Counted from the stretch's first letter, positions 34,499 to 41,753 are shown. The stretch is 44,353 bases of DNA from an uncultured Oscillibacter sp. (GCA_934574045.1 CAKTMK010000017.1:1-44353), one strand, 5' to 3'. Notes: a model not told the origin generated them from the sequence alone. Numbers and translations: made by a program.

Positions 34499-34927
34499 TT
34501 ACACGCACCCGTTATACATAAATTCGATCCGGTTCACCGCCAGCTCCACCTGATTGCTGTTGAGCTGCGGGCCTTCGTACCGGATCAGATGCGCTCCCGT
34601 CACCGTCCACTCCCGGACAGGCGCGCCGAAGCTGTCCTGTAGAATGACCGCCCCGGTCATGGGGATGGACATTCCCAGATTGACCATCATCATCAGCGCG
34701 GACATCCCGTCCACCGACGTGACGATCCCCTGCTCCAGCACCAGACGGCGGGGCTTGATATTCTTGAAAAAGTATCGGGGATAGCTGCTCCCGCCCTCGG
34801 AATAGACCTCGTAGTCCGCCTCCATCCCCAGTCCGGAAACGGAGGTAAACCCGCCGGCCAGAACCGCGCCGGGACCGGCCAGCGCCACCTGAAAGTGGGT
34901 GCCGGCCAGCATCGCCTCATAATTCAT
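34499..34927 (-). CDS. gp19-family tail tube protein (third tube-like copy)
   Basis: 142 aa. T4 gp19/Afp1-type fold: FQVALAGPGAVLAGGFTSVSGLGMEADYEV at the N terminus (~13-42), then RLVLEQGIVTSVDG (~61-74), and a C-terminal strand NQVELAVNRIEFMYNG. The N-terminal FxV..FTSVSGLG motif is the usual subunit-contact signature. One of three gp19-type proteins here; by position, next to the LysM gene, it is likely a tube-initiator or adaptor layer (Afp5/6-like) rather than the repeated inner tube. Confidence 0.88.
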   Translation of the reverse strand: MNYEAMLAGTHFQVALAGPGAVLAGGFTSVSGLGMEADYEVYSEGGSSYPRYFFKNIKPRRLVLEQGIVTSVDGMSALMMMVNLGMSIPMTGAVILQDSFGAPVREWTVTGAHLIRYEGPQLNSNQVELAVNRIEFMYNGCV

Positions 34928-34960
34928 GCGCGTTCCTCCCTCCGCTCTCGCGTCCCGCGG

Positions 34961-35449
34961 TCACGGGCCGCCCTGCGTCCGCTTTTCCGCCCTGCGGCGG
35001 ATGCCGGTATAGGCCAGCGTCAGGCTCTCGGTCAAGACCTCGCTGCGGCTGCCGTCCAGCTCCGCCACCTCGTATCCGATGGGCAGCGCGTCCTTCAGCG
35101 TCCAGATGACGCCGGGCTTTCCCAGATCGTTCAGGGTGATGATCTCCAGCGTCCGGCGCAGATCCTTTCCGGACGGGCCGGTATACTCCCGGGCGGAGGC
35201 GGCGAAGATCCAGTCCAGAAAGTCGTAATCCCCCACCACGCCGCGGCGCAGCGTCACCGGCTCGTACCGGGTGAGCACCGGCGTGTAGTCACGCACGCCC
35301 CGCAGGTCGGAGCCGGAGCGGGCCTGAAGCGTCTCCACCTCCATGCGGATGCCGGAGCAGCCCGTGAATGCGGCGGAAACGGTCTCGTCTCCGTCCACTT
35401 TAATAAGGAACCGGAAGGACTGTATGGGGTCCGGGTACACGATCTCCAC
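34961..35449 (-). CDS. gp19-family tail tube protein (Afp5-like adaptor)
   Basis: 162 aa. GTG start with AGGTGAG upstream. Typical tube pattern: DPIQSFRFLIKVDGDETVSAAFTGCSGIRME (~7-37), then LRRGVVGDYDFLDWIFA (~67-83) and a PGVIWTLKDALPIGYEVAELDG region (~112-133). The longer C-terminal half resembles tube-tip proteins that connect to the baseplate. It is preceded by the DUF6760 gene and followed by the third gp19-like gene. Confidence 0.88.
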   Translation of the reverse strand: MEIVYPDPIQSFRFLIKVDGDETVSAAFTGCSGIRMEVETLQARSGSDLRGVRDYTPVLTRYEPVTLRRGVVGDYDFLDWIFAASAREYTGPSGKDLRRTLEIITLNDLGKPGVIWTLKDALPIGYEVAELDGSRSEVLTESLTLAYTGIRRRAEKRTQGGP

Positions 35450-35466
35450 GCGCGCTCACCTGCCGT

Positions 35467-35691
35467 TCATCGAAATTCAATAGTCCTCTGGTCGGTGCCG
35501 CTGAGCTTTTTATTGATCGCGGACACCTCGCGGCACCAGCGCCGCCGCTCCCAGTGGTCCAGCTCCATCAGCGCGTCGCCGGACCAGTGCAGATAATAGG
35601 CCAGAAACGCCATCTCCTGATACAGGCGCTCCTGGGGGTAGAGCGAGACCCCCGCCGTGTGCCCTGCGGAAAGCGGACTGCCCTCCGGCAC
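35467..35691 (-). CDS. DUF6760-like small tail protein
   Basis: 74 aa. The core LYPQERLYQEMAFLAYYLHWSGDALMEL and HWERRRWCREVSAINKKL (residues ~17-62) match the small CIS/phage-tail DUF6760 pattern of Y-AxxLHW followed by an RRRW motif. Only GTG at 35691 offers a start in this frame (GGAG ~8 nt upstream); the open frame extends further upstream without a good start. Function is not established to my knowledge; such genes sit beside the tail assembly protein in contractile loci, as here. Confidence 0.7.
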   Translation of the reverse strand: MPEGSPLSAGHTAGVSLYPQERLYQEMAFLAYYLHWSGDALMELDHWERRRWCREVSAINKKLSGTDQRTIEFR

Positions 35692-35783
35692 GGAGATGCT
35701 CCGCCACCAGTAGGGATCGTCCCCATGCTCCTGCGGCGCCAGCCGCCGGATGGGGAAGCCGTCGTCCTCCGCCCCGGCCCACG

Positions 35784-36143
35784 TCAGCCCAGCAAAAAAT
35801 CCAGCGGCACCTCGAACGACTGCCCGCAGTGGGGGCAGGAGAGCTGATAGTGCGGCGTTTCCGACAGGTTGATCCGCTGATACATATCCTGTAAGTAAGC
35901 AAGGTCCATGGTGAACAGATTCTCGATCACCCGGGTGTTGATGGAGCTGAGCGTTCCCAGCTTCGTGACCACGCGGGAGAGCAGGATGATGGTCAGATAC
36001 CCGCTGTTCTGCTGAACGCGGGGGTCCCGCAGGGGAAGGATCTCATCCGCCGCCGTGGCAAGGCGCATGGTGCCCTTCTTGTGCAGGTCGCCGTTCTGGT
36101 CCACATAGCCCTTGGGAAGTTCAAATTCAAATTCAGTCTGCAT
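35784..36143 (-). CDS. Phage tail assembly protein with Cys pair (T4-like tail assembly family)
   Basis: 119 aa from the ATG at 36143 (MQTEFEFELPKGY), chosen for its AGGAGGACGCC site over an ATG eight codons upstream. Conserved pattern: QTEFEFELPKGYVD, KKGTMRLATAADEILPLRDP, YLTIILLSRVVTKLG and LFTMDLAYLQDMYQRIN. The C terminus has a CPHCG knuckle (C103/C106) and no second pair nearby, so metal binding would need partner residues. Related genes lie between tube and hub genes in CIS loci and are assumed to chaperone tail assembly. A 30-bp palindrome lies just upstream. Confidence 0.85.
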   Translation of the reverse strand: MQTEFEFELPKGYVDQNGDLHKKGTMRLATAADEILPLRDPRVQQNSGYLTIILLSRVVTKLGTLSSINTRVIENLFTMDLAYLQDMYQRINLSETPHYQLSCPHCGQSFEVPLDFLLG

Positions 36144-36179
36144 GGCGTCCTCCTGAGCGCAGTTCATGAAACGGTCCCG

Positions 36180-36209
36180 CCCGTTCCGCGGCGCGCGCCG
36201 CGGAACGGG
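36180..36209. repeat. 30-bp perfect palindrome between the tube gene and the tail assembly gene
   Basis: A perfect inverted repeat with no spacer (ccgttccgcggcgc followed directly by its reverse complement, plus one flanking pair) fills the 81-bp gap after the inner-tube stop. In the minus-strand RNA it makes a ~13-bp hairpin with a tight loop. No U tract follows, which fits a 3'-stability or processing element rather than a strong intrinsic terminator. Confidence 0.75.
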
Positions 36210-36224
36210 AAGGACGGTCCGTTA

Positions 36225-36704
36225 TCAGATGGTGGACGGTGCGCCGGCGGCCGCGCCGGGCGTGTGCTCCAGACCCTCGTGGCAAAGCTCCAGCGTCTGG
36301 ATGGCGACCTCGCCGCCCATGCCGTTCAGGTCGGGGACCGTGTAGCCCACAGGCCACGCGTTGATGAGGTTCCAGGACGGGCCGGGGTTCCCGGCGTCGT
36401 CGATCAGGGTGATGGTCACGTTGCGGCGGACCATACCGGTGGGAGGCGCGGTGTTGGTGGGAGCCACGGAGTACAGCCACTCCAGGAAATCGCTGTCATC
36501 GGACACGCCCCAGCGCAGCGTCACGTTGCCGAACTTGGTCAGGCCCGCCAGCTTGCGCGGCGTGTTGCGCAGGTCATCGCCCTCGCGGTACTCCACCGCG
36601 TCCGTGGAGGAGCTCATGCCCGAGACTTCGGAAAAGCCCGCGCGGCTGATGCCGTCGATCTCCACTTGATACCGAAATACTCTGTACGGGTAATTGATAG
36701 CCAT
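36225..36704 (-). CDS. Inner tail tube protein (Afp1-like, gp19 family)
   Basis: 159 aa. Gp19-type: YPYRVFRYQVEIDGISRAGFSEVSGM (~5-30), VEYREGDDLRNTPRKLAGLTKFGNVTLRWG (~37-66), and a C-terminal strand VAIQTLELCHEGLEH. It follows the sheath gene by 39 bp, the order found in nearly all eCIS loci, so it is the main repeated inner-tube subunit. Confidence 0.95.
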   Translation of the reverse strand: MAINYPYRVFRYQVEIDGISRAGFSEVSGMSSSTDAVEYREGDDLRNTPRKLAGLTKFGNVTLRWGVSDDSDFLEWLYSVAPTNTAPPTGMVRRNVTITLIDDAGNPGPSWNLINAWPVGYTVPDLNGMGGEVAIQTLELCHEGLEHTPGAAAGAPSTI

Positions 36705-36743
36705 TTATATCGTCGTCCTTTCTGTATCCGGTTTTTCAGGGGG

Positions 36744-38492
36744 TCATTCGGAGGCGGTCTTCTGCGTGATGCGGAAGATCACGAACTCCGCCGGCTTCAC
36801 CGGCGCAATGCCGATCTGGCAAATCAGGCGGCCGTTGTCAATGTCGTCCTGCGTCATGGTGGTGGGGCCGCACTCCACGAAGAACGCCTCGGACGGGCTG
36901 GAGCCGGCCAGCGCGCCGTCCCGCCAGCAGGTGGCGAGGAACGTCTCGATGGTGCGGGTCACGCGGCTCCACAGGGCGGAGGAGTTCGGCTCAAAGACCA
37001 CCCAGCTGGTGTTGGCGCGGATGGACTCCTCAACATAGATGAACAGGCGCCGGACGTTGAGGTACTTCCACAGGCCGTTGGAGCTGATGGTGCGCGCGCC
37101 CCAGACGCGGATGCCCCGGCCGGTGAAGGCGCGGATCAGGTTCACGCCGATGGGGTTGAGGATGTCCTGCTCCGCCTCGTTATAGGTGCAGGAAAGGCCC
37201 GTGCAGCCGCGCACGACCTCGTTGGCGGGCGCCTTGTGGACGCCGCGCTCCACGTCGGTGCGGGCATAGATGCCGGCCATTGCGCCGGAGGGCGGGAAGT
37301 AGGCCGGGCGCTTGGCTCCCGCGTCGTACATCTCCAGCCAGGGGTGATACATGGCGGCGTAGGAGGAATCGTACATATCCCGGAACGCGGCCACGTCGTT
37401 GGTCTTTTTCAGCTCCACGGGAACGTCCAGCAGCGCAAAGCAGCTCTTTCTGCTCTCGCAGAAGCCGATCAGCGCGGCCTGCACCTCCGGCGCGGTCACG
37501 CCGGGAATCGCCAGAATGGAGACCGCCGCGTTCTCAAGGAACGCCTGCAGGCCCGTGCGCCTGCCGGGGCCGCCGTCCTTGCCGGTGAAAGTGGCGGGTC
37601 CCGCGTTGAGGACGGAGCCGTTGCTGCCGCCCTGAAGCGTCAGGACCAGCTCGCCGCCGTTTCCGCCGCACTGGGCGAAGGGGACGGGGCTGGCGGCCGC
37701 CTTGGCGGGGGCCTCCTTGCCGTCCTTGTCCTTGACGGCGGGAGCGGCCTTGACCTCGGCCAGCTCCACGCGGATCAGGTCGGACTTGGCGGTGCGGTCG
37801 CAGACGTAGTTCAGCGCGCCGGGCTTGAGAGACAGGTTCTCAAAGGCCTCCACGCTCTCGCCCAGACGGGCGGTGATGCTGATCTCGCAGGTGCGGATGT
37901 ACTTGGCGGTGCCCACCTTGGCGTCCGCCACATCCAGCGCGCAGGGCGCGTCCAGCGTGACCACGCGGTCCAGAACGCTCTTGACCGCGGCGTAGGCGGT
38001 GGTCTTGCCGTCGAACAGCTCCACCACGTCGCCGGGGTTGAAGCCATCCGCGTTCTTCAGGGTCAGGTCCGCGCCGCTGACGGACAGGACCTGCGTCTTG
38101 GCCTTGCTGGCCGGAGCCACGGTCACCCGCAGGTCCTCGGCCCACACGCCGGGGTTGGCAGCGCTGATCTTCAACACGCCGGAGGTCACGGACGCGGCCT
38201 TCGCGTCCTCGGGAACCGCGCGCATGATGTACGCCCGGGAGCCGCCGTTGGCGAAGAACTGCTCCACCGCGTAGGGAAGGAAGCGGTTCATGCCGTAAGC
38301 CGCCTCGCTGAGGTAGCCGCCGTACATCCGTTTGTAATCTGCAAAGCTGGTGACAAGCTGGGGCTGGCCGGAGACCGGGCCGCGCTCCGCCAGGCCGACG
38401 AAGCCCGCCGTGCTGGTGCCGACGCCCTGCATCGGGGTCGCGCCGGAGTCATACTCCTCTACGTAAACGCCGGGGGATAAATACTCTGCCAT
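36744..38492 (-). CDS. Contractile tail sheath protein (Afp2/3/4-like)
   Basis: 582 aa. N terminus YLSPGVYVEEYDSGATPM is the usual sheath start. The C-terminal domain carries the sheath hallmarks NGLWKYLNVRRLFIYVEESI (~456-475), FEPNSSALWSRVTRTIETFL, and the ending CQIGIAPVKPAEFVIFRITQ. A non-conserved Lys/Ala/Asp-rich loop (APAVKDKDGKEAPAKAAA) lies near residue 245. Only one sheath gene is present, unlike Afp/PVC with several. Its ribosome binding site is separated from the ATG by a hairpin (see regulatory entry). Confidence 0.95.
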   Translation of the reverse strand: MAEYLSPGVYVEEYDSGATPMQGVGTSTAGFVGLAERGPVSGQPQLVTSFADYKRMYGGYLSEAAYGMNRFLPYAVEQFFANGGSRAYIMRAVPEDAKAASVTSGVLKISAANPGVWAEDLRVTVAPASKAKTQVLSVSGADLTLKNADGFNPGDVVELFDGKTTAYAAVKSVLDRVVTLDAPCALDVADAKVGTAKYIRTCEISITARLGESVEAFENLSLKPGALNYVCDRTAKSDLIRVELAEVKAAPAVKDKDGKEAPAKAAASPVPFAQCGGNGGELVLTLQGGSNGSVLNAGPATFTGKDGGPGRRTGLQAFLENAAVSILAIPGVTAPEVQAALIGFCESRKSCFALLDVPVELKKTNDVAAFRDMYDSSYAAMYHPWLEMYDAGAKRPAYFPPSGAMAGIYARTDVERGVHKAPANEVVRGCTGLSCTYNEAEQDILNPIGVNLIRAFTGRGIRVWGARTISSNGLWKYLNVRRLFIYVEESIRANTSWVVFEPNSSALWSRVTRTIETFLATCWRDGALAGSSPSEAFFVECGPTTMTQDDIDNGRLICQIGIAPVKPAEFVIFRITQKTASE

Positions 38493-38550
38493 GCTGCTGC
38501 TTCACGCCGCATATTGGCTGGGAGCCGGACGTGAAGCGTCCCTCCTTTCT
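38493..38550 (-). promoter_or_regulatory. Sheath leader: Shine-Dalgarno brought to the ATG by an 8-bp stem-loop
   Basis: On the minus strand AAAGGAGG lies 46 nt upstream of the sheath ATG, too far for direct use. Between them GCTTCACG (38537-38530) pairs perfectly with CGTGAAGC (38506-38499), extended by CCG/CGG past a one-base bulge. Removing the hairpin leaves GAC plus AGCAGC, about 9 nt, between GGAGG and ATG, the ideal spacing. There is no other ribosome binding site close to the ATG. Confidence 0.65.
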
Positions 38551-38649
38551 TAATATCCGAATTTTCATCAATTTGGATCTTGCCGTTCTATCTTCTCCAT
38601 AAAGGCTCCGGCAGGGCCGGGCCTGTGGATTCCAATGACTGCGGAACGC

Positions 38650-39069
38650 TCAGTCCAGAAGCCGTCCCGCCGCGCCCGCCGCCAGCCGCGTCCAGAAGCC
38701 GGACACCGCCGCGGCGTTGTATTCCAGTGCGGAGGCGGCGCGCTCCGCCGCGCTGTATCGGTCCGTCAGCTCCGCGCCGGTGCGGAACACGATGTGTCCC
38801 TCCTGCACGAAAAAGGCCCCCCGGACTATCCGTCCGTTCAGCTCGCTGCAAAGGGCCAGCGCCGTCTCCGGCGCGCTCACCCGGGCAGGATGGACGCCGT
38901 ATACCAGAATCCGTCCCTCCCGGCAGTCGCAGACCGTCTGCCATTTGCAGCCCCGCTGGGTGAACAGAAGGCGGAACCGCGCCCCCTCCCGCCGGAATTC
39001 CGCGCCGCTGCGCTCCAGCAGCGCCGCCAGCACCTGCGCGCCGTCTACTGGCGGGTCCAGCTCCTCCAT
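38650..39069 (-). CDS. YbjN/type III secretion chaperone-like small protein
   Basis: 139 aa from the ATG at 39069 (MEELDPPVDG), chosen because GGGAGG lies 9 nt upstream and the two earlier ATG codons lack a site. The pattern of a helix, beta strands (RFRLLFTQRG, WQTVCDCREGRILVYGVHPA), AALCSELNGRIV-like helix (ALALCSELNGRIVRGAFFVQ) and a closing helix resembles the YbjN/secretion-chaperone fold. In eCIS context it could be a loading chaperone for cargo. I am only moderately confident of the family. A 157-bp gap separates it from the sheath gene. Confidence 0.45.
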   Translation of the reverse strand: MEELDPPVDGAQVLAALLERSGAEFRREGARFRLLFTQRGCKWQTVCDCREGRILVYGVHPARVSAPETALALCSELNGRIVRGAFFVQEGHIVFRTGAELTDRYSAAERAASALEYNAAAVSGFWTRLAAGAAGRLLD

Positions 39070-39085
39070 ACGGGTCTTCCTCCCT

Positions 39086-39487
39086 TCAGCCATCCGTGTA
39101 CTGCTGCGAAAGCCCCGCCGGGTCAAAGGCCCGGAGCACGGGCGTCTGCGCCGTCAGCGCCATGGGCTGCGCCGTCTCCGGCGCGGTCTCCGGCACGGGG
39201 CAGGGCGGTGTGCCCGTCTCCTCCGGCGGCATAAGAAACGAAGTCTGCGCCGGCTCCTCATACCGGGCGGCCATCAGCGCCGCCATGGCACTGTTTCCCA
39301 TGACGGCGGCCAGATCCTCCAGCCGCCGCGGCTCCAGCTCCTCCGGCGCAAGACCCGCCAGCACCAGCCGCGCGGCCTGCGCCGCGGTCTCCAGCCGGTC
39401 CCGCTCAGGTGTCCGGCTCTCCCGGTCCGTGGGGCGGAGCTTCTGCTCCGTCCGTGTCCGGGTCTGCTCCGTCGTCCGCTGCTCCAT
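39086..39487 (-). CDS. Small protein of unknown function, operon leader region
   Basis: 133 aa, not recognised. The start has GGGGAGGACGCGG upstream and lies 83 bp inside the previous gene, so translation is coupled. The N terminus is highly charged (RTTEQTRTRTEQK), followed by one likely helix (LETAAQAARLVLAGLA) and VMGNSAMAALMAARYEEP; the C-terminal third is Pro/Thr-rich and probably disordered. No TM or signal peptide. Its stop is 16 bp before the start of the chaperone-like gene, so it may be a partner of that protein. Confidence 0.6.
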   Translation of the reverse strand: MEQRTTEQTRTRTEQKLRPTDRESRTPERDRLETAAQAARLVLAGLAPEELEPRRLEDLAAVMGNSAMAALMAARYEEPAQTSFLMPPEETGTPPCPVPETAPETAQPMALTAQTPVLRAFDPAGLSQQYTDG

Positions 39488-40430
39488 CCGCGTCCTCCCC
39501 GTCCGTTCCGTCTGCGTCCAGCGCGTCTCTCAGCGCCCGGTCCAGCCGCTGGGAAAAGCCGGGGGCGGAAAACGTCTCCAGCGCCTCGCCCGCCCGATCG
39601 CAGAGAAAGCGGAGCTTGTTGATGAACTCCTGCTTCATCTGCGCCTTCTTGGCGATCAGCGCCTCCAGCCGCCCCGCCGCGTTCTGGTACGCCGCCCGGG
39701 CCTCCGGCCCCGCCGCCGGGTCCTTCAGCGTCCCGCGGTACTCCGCCAGCAGCGCCCGCTCCCGTCCGTCGTCCAGAAAGGGGTACATCGTCCGCAGCGT
39801 GTCCGCTCCGGCCGCGCCCATGTCGCTCTTTCCAAGGGCCAGATCCCGCAGGTCCTCCACCGTCCGCCGCGCGTCCCGCAGCACGTCCACTGTCAGCGCC
39901 ACGGCGCTGTCCGTAAAGCCCCGGTTGAAGGTCACCCGGTCCGGCGTGTGCCCCGGAACGTTGCGGCAGGGCGACGCCTTTTCAAAGAGCTTCCGCTGCT
40001 GCCACTTGTCCGGCTGGGACTGGCCCACCGTCTTTTTCAAGCAGGAAAAGAGCATCATCTGCCCCGTCCCCTCCAGAACGGCCCCGGAGAGCGTTCCCCG
40101 CTGAAAGGCCGTCTCGGAAAAGCGGAGAAGCATCTCCTGCTGCCCGTCCCGCTCGTAAAAGGAACGGGACGACGCGTCCGGCGTCCGCTCTCCCATCTCC
40201 GACCGTCCGCCGCCCTCCGTCCGCTCCGGGCTTTGTCCGGCCAGCTGGCGGGCGTGTCTGCGGCCCATGGCATCAAAGGTCTGGTGAAAGTCCTCCGTCA
40301 CGTGGTAGAGCGGGTCCCTGTGGTCAAAGGCCTCCGTCCCCGCGGCCCACGCCGTCTGGCGGCGCAGCGCGGCGGTCAGCTCCGTCCGGGGCGGCGCGGC
40401 AGTCTTTCTGCGGGTATAAAGCTGATTCAT
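39405..40430 (-). CDS. Unknown protein with DUF4157-like N-terminal signature and acidic tail
   Basis: 341 aa, ATG overlapping the receiver-like gene stop (ATGA). No recognised domain. The N terminus, MNQLYTRRKTAAPP, resembles that of both DUF4157 proteins (MPQMYTQRRRAAAE). The middle (LRDLALGKSDMGAAGADTL, then PFLDDGRERALLAEYRGTL) and the helix EALIAKKAQMKQEFINKLRF suggest an all-helical protein. The last ~35 residues are Asp/Gly/Glu-rich (DADGTDGEDADGAADDGADP). No TM. It is the second gene of the operon; a link to cargo handling is inferred only from the shared N terminus. Confidence 0.65.
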   Translation of the reverse strand: MNQLYTRRKTAAPPRTELTAALRRQTAWAAGTEAFDHRDPLYHVTEDFHQTFDAMGRRHARQLAGQSPERTEGGGRSEMGERTPDASSRSFYERDGQQEMLLRFSETAFQRGTLSGAVLEGTGQMMLFSCLKKTVGQSQPDKWQQRKLFEKASPCRNVPGHTPDRVTFNRGFTDSAVALTVDVLRDARRTVEDLRDLALGKSDMGAAGADTLRTMYPFLDDGRERALLAEYRGTLKDPAAGPEARAAYQNAAGRLEALIAKKAQMKQEFINKLRFLCDRAGEALETFSAPGFSQRLDRALRDALDADGTDGEDADGAADDGADPDTDGAEAPPHGPGEPDT

Positions 40431-40789
40431 GGACCGCCCCCCATCGCAAGGCGCATACTGCGCACGATATGGTGGAACTGCACCGGCCTGCATATGAAGT
40501 CCGAGCAGTGGATGCGCACGCTGCGCACCGCGTAGGCCGGAACGTCGTCCACCAGAATGATCCGGCACGCCCGGTCCCGCTCCCGCAGCAGGCGCGCCTG
40601 CAAAAAGCCGGCGTCCCCTCCGAAGGCGATGTAGGCGATGTCGCAGCGCTCCTTCCACCCCGCAAAGCGCTCTGCAGAGAGGAAGCATTCCACCGTAGCC
40701 GGCAGGCCGTAAAGCTCGCAGTACCGCCCGATCCATTCGCGCATCTGCTGCGCTGCCGCCGGGCTGTTTTCACACACTGCGATCTTCAT
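40427..40789 (-). CDS. Degenerate response-regulator receiver-domain protein (pseudo-receiver, no output domain)
   Basis: 120 aa from the ATG at 40789 (MKIAVCENSP) with GGAGGACGGAGC upstream; the longer ORF start overlaps the promoter. The CheY-like fold resembles LytTR-type receivers: MKIAVCENS, helix REWIGRYCELYGLPATVECF, DIAYIAFGGDAGF, IILVDDVPAYAVRSV and CRPVQFHHIVRSM. The acidic pair DD is E7-N8, the phospho-acceptor Asp is Ala (A55) and the Lys before Pro is Arg (R101), so phosphorylation is unlikely. It is the first gene of the eCIS operon, 44 nt downstream of the -10, and probably a protein-protein switch. Confidence 0.65.
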   Translation of the reverse strand: MKIAVCENSPAAAQQMREWIGRYCELYGLPATVECFLSAERFAGWKERCDIAYIAFGGDAGFLQARLLRERDRACRIILVDDVPAYAVRSVRIHCSDFICRPVQFHHIVRSMRLAMGGGP

Positions 40790-40832
40790 GCTCCGTCCTC
40801 CACCGCGTCTTCCGGGCTGGTGCGCTACCATA

Positions 40833-40861
40833 AAGATACCGGGTTTCTCCGGCGCTTTCAA
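40833..40861 (-). promoter_or_regulatory. sigmaA-like promoter for the eCIS operon
   Basis: On the minus strand TTGAAA (40861-40856) and TATCTT (40838-40833) are separated by 17 nt, close to the vegetative TTGACA-N17-TATAAT consensus. The predicted start lies ~35-40 nt before the receiver-like gene ATG, and a strong terminator of the preceding hydrolase gene lies just upstream. This makes the whole 40-kb minus-strand cluster one candidate transcript. Confidence 0.75.
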
Positions 40862-40935
40862 CAAATCCGGCGTGAACGCGGCTGGACCGATGTTAAAAGC
40901 GCGCAGGCCGTCCCGATCGCCGCCCCGCCGGAGCG

Positions 40936-40974
40936 CAAAACCGCGCCGGACCCGGGCTTCGGGTCCGGCGCGGT
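40936..40974 (-). terminator. Rho-independent terminator of the hydrolase gene
   Basis: A perfect 15-bp inverted repeat (40940-40954 and 40960-40974, 5-nt loop) is followed on the minus strand by TTTT. It lies 28 bp after the hydrolase stop and insulates that gene from the eCIS promoter downstream. Confidence 0.9.
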
Positions 40975-41001
40975 CAGGCCGCGTATCCTCTTTTCAGCGC
41001 G

Positions 41002-41694
41002 TCAGAGCATCCGCTCGATCCAGCGGCGCAGGAAGTCCAGCTCCGGCGGCGTGTGGAACCAGTGCTCACCGTCCTCCATCACCGTCAGGCCGCAGCCGAA
41101 CCGGCGGGCGAACGACTCCACCGTCTCCCGCTCCACCAGATGGTCCCCCGCACCGTACAGGATCTGCGTTGGAACGCTCCAATTTGTAATCAAATGTACC
41201 TTTACATACTCTCTGTATTTCCACGAGAGGGTCTGGCCGAAGTCCGTGGGGATTTCCCCCTCCCGGCGCAGCCGCTCCTCCGTCACGCCCGCCCAGCCCA
41301 TCATCCGCTCGATGAGCCGGTCCATATCCAGCACCGGCGAGACGAACAGGCACTTTGCCAGCGCCTGGGTCGGGAAAGCCAGCATGCTGAACCACGCGCC
41401 GATGCTGACGGCGTGGAGCGCCACGGTCTCCCACTCCCTCTGCGCGTACTCCAGCACCGCCGTCAGCTCCCGTACCGCGTCCCACGGCGCGAACGCCGCG
41501 CCGTCCGTCCGCCCGCCGTGCTCCGGCAGGTCCACGCTCAGCACCTGCCAGCCCCGGCGGCAGGCGATCTCCGCCAGCAGCTCCGCCTCCTCCTTGCAGC
41601 CGCCCTGACCGTGGATGGAAAGGTAAACTCCTTTCGCCCTTCCGCCCCACACAAGGGCGGGTGTGCTTCCGATTTTAAGCGATATATGTTCCAT
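41002..41694 (-). CDS. Alpha/beta hydrolase
   Basis: 230 aa. Oxyanion-hole loop SIHGQGGCKEE (~27-37); nucleophile elbow AVSIGAW (Ser97, with Ala in place of the first Gly of GxSxG); acid in YGAGDHLVE (D184); histidine in DGEHWFHTP (H211 or H214). Cytosolic, no signal peptide. The family acts on esters, thioesters or similar substrates; the substrate is not apparent. It is read leftward from a TTGACA-N17-TACATT promoter overlapped by a palindromic operator of the divergent TetR gene, so it is probably repressed by that regulator. Ends with a strong terminator. Confidence 0.85.
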   Translation of the reverse strand: MEHISLKIGSTPALVWGGRAKGVYLSIHGQGGCKEEAELLAEIACRRGWQVLSVDLPEHGGRTDGAAFAPWDAVRELTAVLEYAQREWETVALHAVSIGAWFSMLAFPTQALAKCLFVSPVLDMDRLIERMMGWAGVTEERLRREGEIPTDFGQTLSWKYREYVKVHLITNWSVPTQILYGAGDHLVERETVESFARRFGCGLTVMEDGEHWFHTPPELDFLRRWIERML

Positions 41695-41734
41695 AGCCGT
41701 CCTCCGCTTTCTATTTGTCGTAGCCTGTTTACTA

Positions 41735-41753
41735 ATTACATTAGTAATGTAAT
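41735..41753. promoter_or_regulatory. Palindromic operator of the TetR/hydrolase divergent region
   Basis: ATTACAT and ATGTAAT flank a 5-nt centre (TAGTA); a second overlapping palindrome ACTAAT-TAC-ATTAGT lies at 41731-41745. It covers the -10 element of the hydrolase promoter, the expected place for TetR repression. A further ACTAAT occurs in the spacer of the TetR promoter. Confidence 0.7.

Noticed and set aside
21782..38492. Prophage or R-type tailocin instead of an eCIS.
   Set aside because: No capsid, portal, terminase, integrase, holin or lysin genes; presence of Afp15-like ATPase, DUF4255 cap, LysM hub and DUF4157 proteins is characteristic of eCIS.
38551..38649. A promoter directly upstream of the sheath gene.
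   Set aside because: The stretch is AT-rich with TTGATG and TATTAA, but they are only 10 nt apart and no correctly spaced pair was found.
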